From Opitutaceae bacterium (lineage in GTDB: Bacteria > Verrucomicrobiota > Verrucomicrobiia > Opitutales > Opitutaceae), in the NCBI GenBank assembly GCA_947474995.1, contig CANJNJ010000003.1, forward strand, positions 1 to 64,000: 64,000 nt of DNA. Reading direction: 5' to 3'. The notes below the pieces were generated by a model. It worked only from the letters and a program-made list of their open reading frames with translations, did no database searches and was not told the origin of the DNA. Both the position numbers and the translations under genes were made by a program. This document shows, piece by piece, positions 15,399 through 24,043 of this stretch (positions within the stretch are counted from its first letter, which is position 1; each line of letters begins with the position of its first letter).

Positions 15399-16820
15399 AT
15401 GAAGATCAATTCCCGCCTCACGCCGCAACGGCTCCGCAAAAAAACCAACCGCGTGTTCGAACTCGCCGGCCAAAAAATCCGCGCGGTCGATTCGGCCTGG
15501 GACTCCGCCCGCGGTACCCCCGTGTTCACGGTCAAGGGCCGCTATACTTCGCGCGGCTGGACGGAGTGGACGCAGGGTTTCCAGTTCGGCATGGCGCTGC
15601 TGCAGTACGACGCGACGGGCGACGACGCCATGCTCAAGCTCGGCCGCGAAAAGACCGTGCGCTACATGGCCTCCCACGTCTCGCATGTCGGGGTCCACGA
15701 CCACGGCTTCAACAATGTCTCCACCTACGGGAATCTTCGCCGGCTGATGCTCGAAGGCCGCATTCCCTACAACCCGGACGAGCTCAATTTCACCGAAATC
15801 GCTCTCAAGGTCTCCGGCGCCGTACAGGCCGCCCGTTATTCGAGCACCGCTTATCGCACCCCATGGTCACCCGTCGCAGGCGCACGATCCGGAGCCGGCG
15901 TCGTGCCCGGCGGCTATCTCTATTCCTTCAATGGCCCGCACTCGCTTTTCGCCGATACGATTCGGTCGCTGCGCGCCCTCGCGGTCGCGCACCAGCTCGG
16001 CCACGTGCTGATGGGCGAAGGCGACAAACCGATCAACCTGCTCCATCGCGCGGTCGAACACGCGGCCACCACGGCCCGCTTCAACGTCTTCTTCGGCCAG
16101 GAACGCGACACCTACGACGTCCGCGGCCGCGTGGCCCACGAATCGATCTTCAATCGCAACGACGGCCAGTTCCGCTGCCCGAGTTCGCAACAGGGCTATT
16201 CACCCTTCACGACCTGGACGCGCGGGGCGGCGTGGGTCATCGCCGGCTACGCCGAGCAACTCGAGTTCCTCGACGCCGTGAAGGGTTCCGACCTCGACGC
16301 CGTCGGCGGCCGGCGCGCCGTGACGGATCTCTATCTCGAGACCGCCCGGGCCGCGTGCGACTATTACATCGAAGGCTATTCGGCGAAGGACGGCATACCG
16401 TATTGGGACAGCGCGGCGCTGAACTCACACAAGCTCGGCGACATCACCAAGCGACCGGCGGATCCGTTCAATGCGCACGAGCCCGTCGACAGCTCGGCCG
16501 CCGCGATTGCCGCCCAGGGACTCATTCGCCTGGGAGTTTATCTCACCGCCCGTGGCGAAAAGGCGGCGGGGGCAAAATATTTTGGCGCCGGTCTCACCAT
16601 CGCCGACACGTTATTCGACGAACCGTATCTCTCGACCGATCAAAAACACCAGGGCCTCCTGCTGCACAGCGTCTATCACCGGCCGAACGGATGGGACTAC
16701 GTCCCGCCGGGTCGCAAGGTGCCGTGCGGCGAGTCCTCGATGTGGGGCGATTATCACGCGCTTGAACTCGCGCTGCTGGTTTCACGTTTGGCCGAGGGAA
16801 AGTACTACACGTTTTTCTAG
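15399..16820 (+). CDS. GH88-like glycoside hydrolase
   Basis: 473 residues from an ATG, no evident signal peptide. An (alpha/alpha)6-barrel hydrolase pattern: FQFGMALLQYDATGDDAML, HDHGFNNVSTYGNLRRL, TTWTRGAAWVIAGYAEQLEF (the GH88 Trp-Ala/Thr-Arg-Gly-x-Ala-Trp block), GIPYWDSAALN, PVDSSAAAIAAQGLIRLG and SSMWGDYHALE. GH88/GH105 enzymes hydrate and cleave unsaturated uronyl residues left by polysaccharide lyases. That suggests a role in degrading acidic polysaccharides, but no lyase lies near and the exact substrate is unknown. A MITE-like element lies 140 bp upstream. Confidence 0.75.
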   Translation: MKINSRLTPQRLRKKTNRVFELAGQKIRAVDSAWDSARGTPVFTVKGRYTSRGWTEWTQGFQFGMALLQYDATGDDAMLKLGREKTVRYMASHVSHVGVHDHGFNNVSTYGNLRRLMLEGRIPYNPDELNFTEIALKVSGAVQAARYSSTAYRTPWSPVAGARSGAGVVPGGYLYSFNGPHSLFADTIRSLRALAVAHQLGHVLMGEGDKPINLLHRAVEHAATTARFNVFFGQERDTYDVRGRVAHESIFNRNDGQFRCPSSQQGYSPFTTWTRGAAWVIAGYAEQLEFLDAVKGSDLDAVGGRRAVTDLYLETARAACDYYIEGYSAKDGIPYWDSAALNSHKLGDITKRPADPFNAHEPVDSSAAAIAAQGLIRLGVYLTARGEKAAGAKYFGAGLTIADTLFDEPYLSTDQKHQGLLLHSVYHRPNGWDYVPPGRKVPCGESSMWGDYHALELALLVSRLAEGKYYTFF

Positions 16821-16840
16821 ACCGTGTGGCGACCGCCGGG

Positions 16841-16917
16841 GTGGAGCCCGTTGTCCCCAACGGGCTGACTTGAAAGCATACGTTCCAAGGCCCGATGAGG
16901 ACATCGGGCTCCACCAT
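16841..16917. repeat. GGAGCCCG inverted repeat
   Basis: GTGGAGCCCGTTGTCCCCAACGGGCT near one end and AGGCCCGATGAGGACATCGGGCTCCAC at the other pair through TGGAGCCCG / CGGGCTCCA; each end also contains its own small hairpin. Confidence 0.75.
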
Positions 16918-16956
16918 TGCGGCCCGCCCGACGCCTCCCTAGCCTAACGCCTTCAC

Positions 16957-18042
16957 ATGCGCGCCGCCCGCCTCAATCTCTACGACCTCACGCGCACCGA
17001 CCTGCAGGCACTCTTCTTGCGGTGGGAGTTTTCGCCAGTGCATGCGGTCCGGCTGTGGAATTACCTCTATCTCGCGCTGGCCGCTTCGTTCGACGAAATG
17101 CCCGAATTACCTGCGAAGGTGCGGGCGCGGTTGTCGGCGGAGACCAGCATCGGCACCTTGGCCGTCGCGTTGGAAACCGACTCGTCAGACGGCTTCACGC
17201 GCAAGTATCTCCTGACTTTGGCTGACGGGGAGAAGATCGAGACGGTCCTGATGCGGTTTTCCGGCCGCGTGACCGCCTGCGTCAGCTCGCAGGTCGGTTG
17301 CGCGATGGGTTGCGTGTTCTGCGCGACCGGGCAGATGGGCTACACTCGTCACCTCACGCCCGGCGAAATCGTCGCCCAAGCCGTCCACGTCGCCCGTGCC
17401 CTCAAGCTCGTCACACCTCACCCGTCACACGTCACACCGCGCCGCGAGGCGCCGCCGCCTCGGCTGCGCAATGTGGTGCTCATGGGCATGGGCGAACCGC
17501 TGCACAACTACGACGCGGTGATGCACGCCATCGACATCCTGCGCGATTCCAGCGGACTCGCCGTGGCCGCGGAGCGCATCACGTTGAGCACCGTCGGTGT
17601 CGTGCCGGGGATCCTGCGCCTCGCCGCCGAACAGCGCCCGTCCCACCTAGCCGTTTCCCTCCACGCCGCCACCCAGGAGGAGCGCGTCGCCCTGGTGCCG
17701 GTCGCAAAGAAGTGGCCGCTCGATGAGCTCATGGCCGCCTGCCGGACCTACAGCGAACAGACCGGCCGAAAGATTTTCTACGAGTGGACGCTCATCGAAG
17801 GAAAGAACGACACGCCCGAGCACGCCCGGGCGGTCGGACGGCTTTTGCGCGGACTGCCGGCGCAGGTGAATCTCATCCCGCTCAATCCGACCGTCGGTTA
17901 CGCCGGAACGCCCACCCACACCGAGGCGGCGAAACGATTCCAAAAAATTCTCGCGGACGAATTCCAACTCCCGAGCACCGTTAGGCAGCGCCGCGGCATC
18001 GATATCGCCGCCGGCTGCGGACAACTCGCCGTGGCGAACTGA
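16957..18042 (+). CDS. rlmN: 23S rRNA (adenine-2503-C2)-methyltransferase RlmN
   Basis: 361 residues. Radical SAM cluster motif CAMGCVFCATG in the block VSSQVGCAMGCVFCATGQMG, then NVVLMGMGEPLHNYDAV, ITLSTVGVVPGI, LAVSLHAATQEERVALVP and YEWTLIEGKNDT, all typical of RlmN, which also modifies A37 of some tRNAs. An odd stretch LVTPHPSHVTPRREAPPP between the HVARALK helix and the NVVLMGMGE strand is absent from ordinary family members. It is encoded by a tcacacctcacccgtcacac repeat like those near 39.5 and 23.5 kb, so an intergenic-type repeat seems to have been inserted in frame. Confidence 0.95.
   Translation: MRAARLNLYDLTRTDLQALFLRWEFSPVHAVRLWNYLYLALAASFDEMPELPAKVRARLSAETSIGTLAVALETDSSDGFTRKYLLTLADGEKIETVLMRFSGRVTACVSSQVGCAMGCVFCATGQMGYTRHLTPGEIVAQAVHVARALKLVTPHPSHVTPRREAPPPRLRNVVLMGMGEPLHNYDAVMHAIDILRDSSGLAVAAERITLSTVGVVPGILRLAAEQRPSHLAVSLHAATQEERVALVPVAKKWPLDELMAACRTYSEQTGRKIFYEWTLIEGKNDTPEHARAVGRLLRGLPAQVNLIPLNPTVGYAGTPTHTEAAKRFQKILADEFQLPSTVRQRRGIDIAAGCGQLAVAN
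17411..17438. repeat. TCAC-rich repeat inside rlmN
   Basis: Imperfect repeats of gtcacac that resemble the sequences at 39556-39587, 39611-39632 and 23459-23487. It keeps the rlmN reading frame open. Confidence 0.6.
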
Positions 18043-18078
18043 GTCTTAGCAGAGTCACCGATCGGGCGAACATGAAGC

Positions 18079-19428
18079 CTACCCGCCGATCTTCTGCGCC
18101 TGCGTAACCAGCGCTGATCGCGCAAGGACCACGTCCGCCGGCGGCTCCGCGAGCTGCAGCTTCAGCGCCCGCATTTGCAGCGTGAGATAGCCGAACGACG
18201 CCGCTTCGCCCGCAGTCGCATTTTTCGCCGCCTCCTGCAGGTCGGCCTCGACCGGCATGAGCTGGGTCGCCGGCAAAATGGCTTTCTCCACGAGGAAAAG
18301 CCCCAGCGATGCGGCCAGCGTATCGATCCAGGCCCGTGGTTTCGCCGGCACGGTGTAGGCAAAAGCCGCGCTGGCGGGCGACCATTCCATGTAGCTGCGA
18401 ACCTGCGCATGCAGGGCCAGCAACGCGGCATCCGCCGTGGCCGGCGTCCAGCGCGCGCTGAACGTCTTCCGCTCGCGAAAGGTCTTCACTTCCCAAACGC
18501 GCAGCAGGACCTCGTAGTCACTGTTCAAGGCGCGAAGCGAGCCGGTGACGATGTAATCGAGCCCGCCTTCGGTCGTCTCGACGAGCTGCCGCAAGTTATC
18601 CGTCGTCCATTCCGTCGGAAAAATCACGTAATGTGCCGGCTCCTGCGGGGGACTCATCAGGCCGACGGCCGCCGCCGGCGCATAGGACGGCGAAAAATAA
18701 AATGTCTCCGCCAACCACAACGGCAGGCCGCGCGAAAGCCGGCCAAGTTCATCCTCGGGTTTCTTCATCGCGTTGCCGAAGTCGGCATAACCCGACAGCG
18801 AGAGCTGGGCGAAGGCGATGCTGCGCAACCGCTTTTCCTTCGGCGGCAGGATCTGCGCCGCGAGCGGTTCGAGGCCATAGAACCAAATCGGCTTGCTGAT
18901 CGTAATCAGGCCAATCTTCGAACCATCCGCCGGCAATCCGACCGCGGCCGGGGCCAGGGGCGAGTGGCCGCTGTGGATCAGTTCCGCGATCGCATTGGAA
19001 AACCCATGGAGCTGCTCCTCAAGCTCAGGACGGTTGAGCTCAAAGAGCAGGTCGAGCACATGCTGCGCCGCGTCGGCATTGCGCGCGGCCAAATAAGCCT
19101 GGAGCAGATTCAGTCCCGTCGCCGGGCCATGGCGGTCGGCATCGTAACGGGGCGCGACCAGTTCGACGATTTCCGCCACGTGACCGTGGGTTCCGAGGTC
19201 GCCGGAAATCGCCACCAGCACATCGGCCCGGTCACCGGCCGTCGCGAGCAGTTCCTCATAAATGGCGAGCGCACCGGGAAGATCCTTCGCCTCCAGTCGC
19301 TCGCGCGCCGCCACCAACCGCGGTTTGACAATTCCGCCGGCCGGCGCGGCCGCCGCGGACTCGGCCGCAGCAGCGTTGGCCGGTGTTGCTGCCGGTTTCT
19401 TCCCGGCCAGTCGGTCGAAAAATCCCAT
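18079..19428 (-). CDS. Uncharacterised protein with TPR-like N-terminal region
   Basis: Start placed at the ATG 19428 (MGFFDRLAGKKP, with AGGG just upstream), 449 residues; the track start would overlap the upstream gene. After an Ala-rich linker, residues about 35-130 show helical pairs (ARERLEAKDLPGALAIYEEL, GLNLLQAYLAARNADAAQHVLDLLF) like tetratricopeptide repeats. The C-terminal 300 residues contain IGLITISKPIWFYGLEPLAA and GGLDYIVTGSLRALNSDYEVLLRVWEV, which I do not recognise; no catalytic motif is visible. No signal peptide, so probably cytoplasmic. It follows a lytic transglycosylase and a metallophosphatase in the same direction, hinting at an envelope-related role. Confidence 0.7.
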   Translation of the reverse strand: MGFFDRLAGKKPAATPANAAAAESAAAAPAGGIVKPRLVAARERLEAKDLPGALAIYEELLATAGDRADVLVAISGDLGTHGHVAEIVELVAPRYDADRHGPATGLNLLQAYLAARNADAAQHVLDLLFELNRPELEEQLHGFSNAIAELIHSGHSPLAPAAVGLPADGSKIGLITISKPIWFYGLEPLAAQILPPKEKRLRSIAFAQLSLSGYADFGNAMKKPEDELGRLSRGLPLWLAETFYFSPSYAPAAAVGLMSPPQEPAHYVIFPTEWTTDNLRQLVETTEGGLDYIVTGSLRALNSDYEVLLRVWEVKTFRERKTFSARWTPATADAALLALHAQVRSYMEWSPASAAFAYTVPAKPRAWIDTLAASLGLFLVEKAILPATQLMPVEADLQEAAKNATAGEAASFGYLTLQMRALKLQLAEPPADVVLARSALVTQAQKIGG

Positions 19429-19477
19429 GCGCCCTGTGAAAGCCGCGCTCCGGCCAAAAAGCGACGCGAAATCGAAT

Positions 19478-20422
19478 TCAAGTCCGCCGAGGGTTGGCAA
19501 TCTTGTCCGGCGTCACCCCCGTGCGCGCCGCCACCAACGCCAAAACCTTCGGCACATACATTCGCGTTTCCGCCGGAAGCGATGACGCGACACCGGCAAA
19601 ATCGGTGAAACGACCGGCGGCCATCGCCCGGCTAACGCGCCCTTCCCCGGCGTTATAGGCTGCCAGCGCCAGCGGCCAACTACCGAACCGGCCGTGCAAA
19701 CTCTTGAGATAACGCGCCGCGGCGTGGGCCGCTTTTTCCGGGTTGGTCCGGTCGTCGGGCATGAATGTCCCCAGTCCCATGCTATGCGCCGTGTCGGGCA
19801 TGAATTGAAAAAGTCCCTTGGCCCCGGCCGGGCTCCGCGCCGCCGGATTGAGCGACGACTCGGCCTCGGCAAGCCAGGCGAGCTCGGGCGGTACGCCTTC
19901 CGCCACGAACGCCGCCCGCAATCGCGGGATCAGGTCGGCCGCCCGCGCAGGCGTCGGACGGGAACGGACGCGCGCGAGCCAAAGATCGTAATGCGGCAGC
20001 ACCGGTCCGACCGCGGGCGGCGGCTTGACGCCAGGCGCAGGCGGCTGGGGCGGAATCACCGACTGCTTGGCGCCTTCGATTTCGTCGATCCGTTGCTCGA
20101 GCCAGTCCGCGTCGTCTTCGTAACCCGGCAACGCGCGCAACGCGGTGAGCGCCGCGCGGGCCTCGGGTTCGTAGGCCGCGAGTTCCTCGAGCGAATTGTT
20201 CTCCAGCGCCCGCTGCAGCCGCGCGGCGAAATCGTCCCATTGTTCCTTCGAGGGAAAATCGAACTGGGCCTTGACCTCGGGCGTCGCCAACTGGTCGAAG
20301 AGCTGCTGCCCGAGCTTGAAAAGTTCATCGGTGCTCGGCGCCGGGTTGGGCGCCGGCGTCTGCGCGGTGACCGTCACCGCGATCACGCCAAGGAGCCAAC
20401 GGGCCGGGCGGAGCGGGTTCAC
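19478..20422 (-). CDS. Lytic transglycosylase (SLT domain)
   Basis: The likely start is the GTG at 20422, which overlaps the upstream stop as GTGA and begins a signal-like segment (NPLRPARWLLGVIAVTVTAQ); 314 residues. Residues about 25-130 are helical and Pro-rich. The C-terminal half is an SLT/GH23 domain: LAWLAEAESSLNPAARS with the catalytic Glu, GAKGLFQFMPDTAHSMGL, and LALAAYNAGEGRV. These enzymes cleave the peptidoglycan glycan strand with formation of 1,6-anhydroMurNAc. The N-terminal extension before the signal in the ORF track is not real coding sequence. Confidence 0.88.
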   Translation of the reverse strand: MNPLRPARWLLGVIAVTVTAQTPAPNPAPSTDELFKLGQQLFDQLATPEVKAQFDFPSKEQWDDFAARLQRALENNSLEELAAYEPEARAALTALRALPGYEDDADWLEQRIDEIEGAKQSVIPPQPPAPGVKPPPAVGPVLPHYDLWLARVRSRPTPARAADLIPRLRAAFVAEGVPPELAWLAEAESSLNPAARSPAGAKGLFQFMPDTAHSMGLGTFMPDDRTNPEKAAHAAARYLKSLHGRFGSWPLALAAYNAGEGRVSRAMAAGRFTDFAGVASSLPAETRMYVPKVLALVAARTGVTPDKIANPRRT

Positions 20423-21771
20423 GGCTTCATGGCCGCCGTCACCATGGTCTTTAACTTTGGTTCGGGCAGTTCGGTAAAGGTAATGGCGTCGGTGCCGAGG
20501 TACTTGCCGGCATTTTTGGCCACCCAGTCGCTGACGGCGACCCGGTAGCGCTTGCCCGGGTCCGGCGCCGCCGGGCCGTCGGCCACCAGAAATTCGCCGC
20601 GGCGCTCCGCCCACGGCGTATCCGGACCCTGGTTGGAGCCGGCGAGCCAGTCGTGGAGCTGAGTTCCATCCACCTCGGCCGTCATGACCGTACCGTCGAA
20701 GCGAACACAGGCGTCGAAGGCAATCCGACTGACGTCGCCCGCCGGCAACCCCGCGCCAAACGTCGTATGGGCAATGAAAGCGGCGTCGACTTTGGCCGCG
20801 ACGCGCACGGCCCGGGCGGCGAACTGGGCCGCTTCGGCGGGCGACAGCGCTTTTGGCAAGCGTCCCACGATCGCGGCATCCTCGGGTGCAAGATATTTGG
20901 CCTGAGTCTCGCGAATGATCCCAGCGAGTTTCGGATCCGCGGCATCATCGGTCGACAGCAGCACTTGCTCGATTTCCCAGGTGACGTGGGGGCCTTCGTG
21001 CCGCATCCAAGCCAGCGTATAAACCTCGTTCCAACTCCCCGAGTGCACATAGACGGTGCGGTCTTCGCGATGGACGAAACGCAGGTGATCGTGCGCCCCG
21101 GCAAACAGGGTGCCATCGGGCACGAGCGGAAGCATTTCCCGATCGTCACGGACCCCGGTGTGCGTGAGCACGATCTTCACCGGGGCCTCGGCCAGCAGAC
21201 GGGGAAAATTCTTCCGCGCCCAGACGACCGGGTTGGCGAGGTCCAATGACGGCCGCACCGCGAGGCGAAACGTCGCGAGATTGTCCGTCGTCACCCCCAC
21301 CACCACGGCCTCAATCGCGCCAAGGCTGAGCTTCATCGACGCCGGGCCAAAGGGATGGTTGGTGGCGCGATTGGTGATGTTGGTGACAACCTTCACCCCG
21401 GTCGCCGCGATGCGCTTGATCGTGTTCTCCAGATCGAAGAACTCCGGTTCGTGATTACCCACGTTGAGGATGGTCGGGGCGCGTTGCGCCAGCGCCGTGA
21501 ACAGGGCGAAATCAATCGCGCCAGAGCTGCGGCGCGCGACGACGTTGCCGTATTCCAACGTGTCGCCGTTGAGCAGAATCGCCATCGGCAGCGCGGGGTT
21601 TTCAGCCCGCAGCCGATCGACGCGGGCAACGAACTGTGCCGTCCGCTCGTAGGCCGAGTGTTGATCGCCGACCACCAATAACAGGGCCTCGGCCCCGGCG
21701 GGAGCGGCGGCCCGGGAATTCCAGCCACCCGCGCACAATAACACCGAGCCGAGAAGAATACGTGGGAACAC
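20419..21771 (-). CDS. 5'-nucleotidase/metallophosphatase family protein
   Basis: 450 residues from a GTG start. Signal peptide FPRILLGSVLLCAGGWNSRAAA. The calcineurin-like core has LVVGDQHSAY (an atypical variant of the usual DxH start), LLNGDTLEYGN, LNVGNHEPEFF (GNHE) and VLTHTG...AGAHDHL. A C-terminal 5_nucleotid_C-like region includes FDGTVMTAEVDGTQLHDWL. Family members hydrolyse nucleotides in the periplasm. It is the first gene of a run with a lytic transglycosylase (4-nt overlap) and a TPR-like protein. Confidence 0.85.
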   Translation of the reverse strand: MFPRILLGSVLLCAGGWNSRAAAPAGAEALLLVVGDQHSAYERTAQFVARVDRLRAENPALPMAILLNGDTLEYGNVVARRSSGAIDFALFTALAQRAPTILNVGNHEPEFFDLENTIKRIAATGVKVVTNITNRATNHPFGPASMKLSLGAIEAVVVGVTTDNLATFRLAVRPSLDLANPVVWARKNFPRLLAEAPVKIVLTHTGVRDDREMLPLVPDGTLFAGAHDHLRFVHREDRTVYVHSGSWNEVYTLAWMRHEGPHVTWEIEQVLLSTDDAADPKLAGIIRETQAKYLAPEDAAIVGRLPKALSPAEAAQFAARAVRVAAKVDAAFIAHTTFGAGLPAGDVSRIAFDACVRFDGTVMTAEVDGTQLHDWLAGSNQGPDTPWAERRGEFLVADGPAAPDPGKRYRVAVSDWVAKNAGKYLGTDAITFTELPEPKLKTMVTAAMKP

Positions 21772-21874
21772 GACGGAAATGGGTTACTGGCAGCGTGCGA
21801 GCAACCGGCGTGGCGGCAAGCCCGGGCGCCGACCCGCCAAAATGGTGATTCCACGCCATCAAACTAGACCAGCC

Positions 21875-21959
21875 TCACGCGGAGCCGCGGAGAACGCGGA
21901 GCAGGCTTGGAATCAGCGCCTTGCCCCCTTTTTCTCCGCGTCCCCGCGTCTCCGCGTGC
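21875..21959. repeat. CACGCGGAG-family hairpin upstream of miaB
   Basis: CACGCGGAGCCGCGGAGAACGCGGAG and CTCCGCGTCCCCGCGTCTCCGCGTG form an inverted repeat with extended arms; a clear copy of the family seen upstream of recA. It lies between divergently transcribed genes. Confidence 0.85.
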
Positions 21960-22031
21960 AACCCTCTCTGCTCCGCCCGGTTTCCCGCGTTGACCCCCGC
22001 TCCGCGCCAGCTAGTTAGATCCTTCCACCAT

Positions 22032-23420
22032 ATGAACCGCGTTCATATCAAGACCTACGGGTGCCAGATGAACGAACGTGACAGCGAGGCTGTCGCGGCG
22101 ATGTTGCGCGCCCGGGGCTATCGGATCGTCGCGGACGAGGACAATTGTGACGTGCTCCTGCTCAACACCTGCAGCGTGCGCGACGCGGCCGAGCAAAAGG
22201 CCATCGGCAAGGCTGGTTATCTCCAGCAGCGGAAGAAAAAACAGCCGGATTTCGTCCTCGGGATTCTCGGCTGCATGGCCCAGAACCGGGGCGCCTCGCT
22301 GCTCGATCAGTTGCCCGACGTCGATCTGATCGTCGGCACCCAGAAATTTCACCAGGTCCCCGGCTACCTCGACAATCTCCGCGCGGCGCGCGACGCGGGT
22401 GTGCCGATTGCCGAGGCCATCGTCGACATCGGCGAGGAGGCCGGTTCCCAAAACACGATCAAGGATCACCTCACGCCCGAAGCGGCGGATGGCGCCGTCG
22501 ACCGCCAGGTCAGCGCGTTCGTCTCGATTCAGCAGGGCTGCAACATGGACTGTTCCTTCTGCATCGTGCCCAAGACGCGCGGTGATGAGCGCTCGCGACC
22601 AATGGACGAAATCGTCGCCGAGTGCCGGACGCTTGCGGACCGCGGTGTCCGCGAAATCACCCTGCTCGGCCAAATCGTCACGAGCTACGGCCGGCGCGAC
22701 TACGTCCACACCGGCGGCGTGACACCGTTCGTGCAACTGCTCGAACGCGTCCACGCCATCGAGGGCATCGAGCGGATCCGGTTCACCTCACCCCACCCGC
22801 GCGGATTCAAGGACGATCTCGTCGCCGCGTACGGCCGGTTGCCCAAACTCTGCGGCTACGTGCACCTGCCGATGCAGAGCGGGAGTAATCGGATCCTCCG
22901 GGCGATGAACCGCCCCTACACCCGCGAGCGCTATCTGGAAATCGTGCAGGCGCTCCGCGCCGTGCGGGTCGACATGTATTTTTCGACGGATGTGATCGTC
23001 GGATTTCCTGGTGAGACCGAGGAGGATTTCGCGCAGACGCGCGAAATCTTCGAGACGGCCAACTTCGACATGGCGTACATCTTCAAGTACTCGATCCGCA
23101 CTGGAACACCGGCGGCGGAGATGGCGGAGCAGGTGCCGGAAGAGGCCAAGGAGGCCCGCAACCAGACTTTACTGGGAATCTTGCAGCAAAATTCCCTGCG
23201 ACGGACGGCGGCGATGGTCGGCACCGTTGAGGAAGTGCTGGTCGAAGGCCGCGACAAGAGCGGCGAACGCTTTACGGGACGCACCCGCGGCAACCGGGTG
23301 TGCGTCTTTGAAGCCGACCCGCGTCTCATCGGTTCCCTGGTCCCGCTCCAGATCGAGCGGGCCAGCGTCAGCACGCTTTACGGCCAGCTGGTGCTGGCCG
23401 GGGTGAACGGCGACGTGTGA
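22032..23420 (+). CDS. miaB: tRNA-2-methylthio-N6-dimethylallyladenosine synthase MiaB
   Basis: Start at the ATG 22032 (MNRVHIKTYGCQMNERDSE), 462 residues; the track's N-terminal extension is non-coding. UPF0004 domain cysteines occur in TYGCQMN, LNTCSVRD and ILGCMAQ; the radical SAM motif is CNMDCSFCIVP; a TRAM domain ends the protein (VEEVLVEGRDKSGERFTGRT). MiaB adds a methylthio group to i6A37 of tRNAs reading UNN codons, using two 4Fe-4S clusters. Followed in the same direction by a membrane protein gene and gmk. Confidence 0.97.
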   Translation: MNRVHIKTYGCQMNERDSEAVAAMLRARGYRIVADEDNCDVLLLNTCSVRDAAEQKAIGKAGYLQQRKKKQPDFVLGILGCMAQNRGASLLDQLPDVDLIVGTQKFHQVPGYLDNLRAARDAGVPIAEAIVDIGEEAGSQNTIKDHLTPEAADGAVDRQVSAFVSIQQGCNMDCSFCIVPKTRGDERSRPMDEIVAECRTLADRGVREITLLGQIVTSYGRRDYVHTGGVTPFVQLLERVHAIEGIERIRFTSPHPRGFKDDLVAAYGRLPKLCGYVHLPMQSGSNRILRAMNRPYTRERYLEIVQALRAVRVDMYFSTDVIVGFPGETEEDFAQTREIFETANFDMAYIFKYSIRTGTPAAEMAEQVPEEAKEARNQTLLGILQQNSLRRTAAMVGTVEEVLVEGRDKSGERFTGRTRGNRVCVFEADPRLIGSLVPLQIERASVSTLYGQLVLAGVNGDV

Positions 23421-23492
23421 CCCGTGATGAGTCCAAACCAGCGGAGCCCAATTTTTCTCGTCACTCGCCACTAATCACTCGTCACTTTCCCC

Positions 23493-24032
23493 GTGTCCCT
23501 CTTCCTCGCCACCTTCATTCCCGGCATGATACTGCTGGTGCTCGGCGTGCCGCTGCTCGCAGGCAACTCGGGGTTTGCGGCGGCCCTGCGGGCGATGCCC
23601 CGTTCGCCGACGGCCGCCTATATCTTTTTCGGCGGGGGCGCGGCTTGGTTCCTTTACGCGCTCTGGCATTTGTCGCCGGCAGACTTTGGTGAGTACCGCC
23701 TCTGGCTCTTTGCGGGATTCGGCTTCGTCGCGGTGATGGCGTTCAAGAGTGTACCCGACTTCCTCGCGGTCCGCGGCCTTTGCACGCTGGTCCTGATGGG
23801 CGCGATGCCGCTCCTCGACGCCGCCTACATGGAGTACGATAAGCCGCAACGACTGCTGATGGTGTCGCTCGTCTACGCCGCCCTGACCCTGGCCATCTGG
23901 CTCAGTGCCCAACCGTGGCGGCTGCGCGATTTCATCGGCTGGCTCTATGCCCGCCCGATCCGGGCGCGGGGACTCGGCGCCGGCTTGTTGGGCTACGGCT
24001 TGCTCCTCGCCATCGCGGCGTTCACCTACTGA
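23493..24032 (+). CDS. Uncharacterised integral membrane protein
   Basis: 179 residues from a GTG. Five or six hydrophobic segments: ATFIPGMILLVLGVPLLAG, AYIFFGGGAAWFLYALWHL, YRLWLFAGFGFVAVMAF, GLCTLVLMGAMPLLDAAYM, LMVSLVYAALTLAIWLSAQPW and GLGAGLLGYGLLLAIAAFTY. No enzymatic motif. It lies 72 bp after miaB, with tcac-type repeats in the gap, and its stop is 11 bp before the gmk start, so it is probably cotranscribed with gmk. I do not recognise the family. Confidence 0.75.
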   Translation: MSLFLATFIPGMILLVLGVPLLAGNSGFAAALRAMPRSPTAAYIFFGGGAAWFLYALWHLSPADFGEYRLWLFAGFGFVAVMAFKSVPDFLAVRGLCTLVLMGAMPLLDAAYMEYDKPQRLLMVSLVYAALTLAIWLSAQPWRLRDFIGWLYARPIRARGLGAGLLGYGLLLAIAAFTY

Positions 24033-24043
24033 AATCGCCCCGC

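Noticed and set aside
15092-16765. 557-aa plus-strand ORF, longer than the GH88-like gene
   Set aside because: It is an Arg/Pro-rich shadow frame; the 473-aa frame carries the hydrolase motifs.
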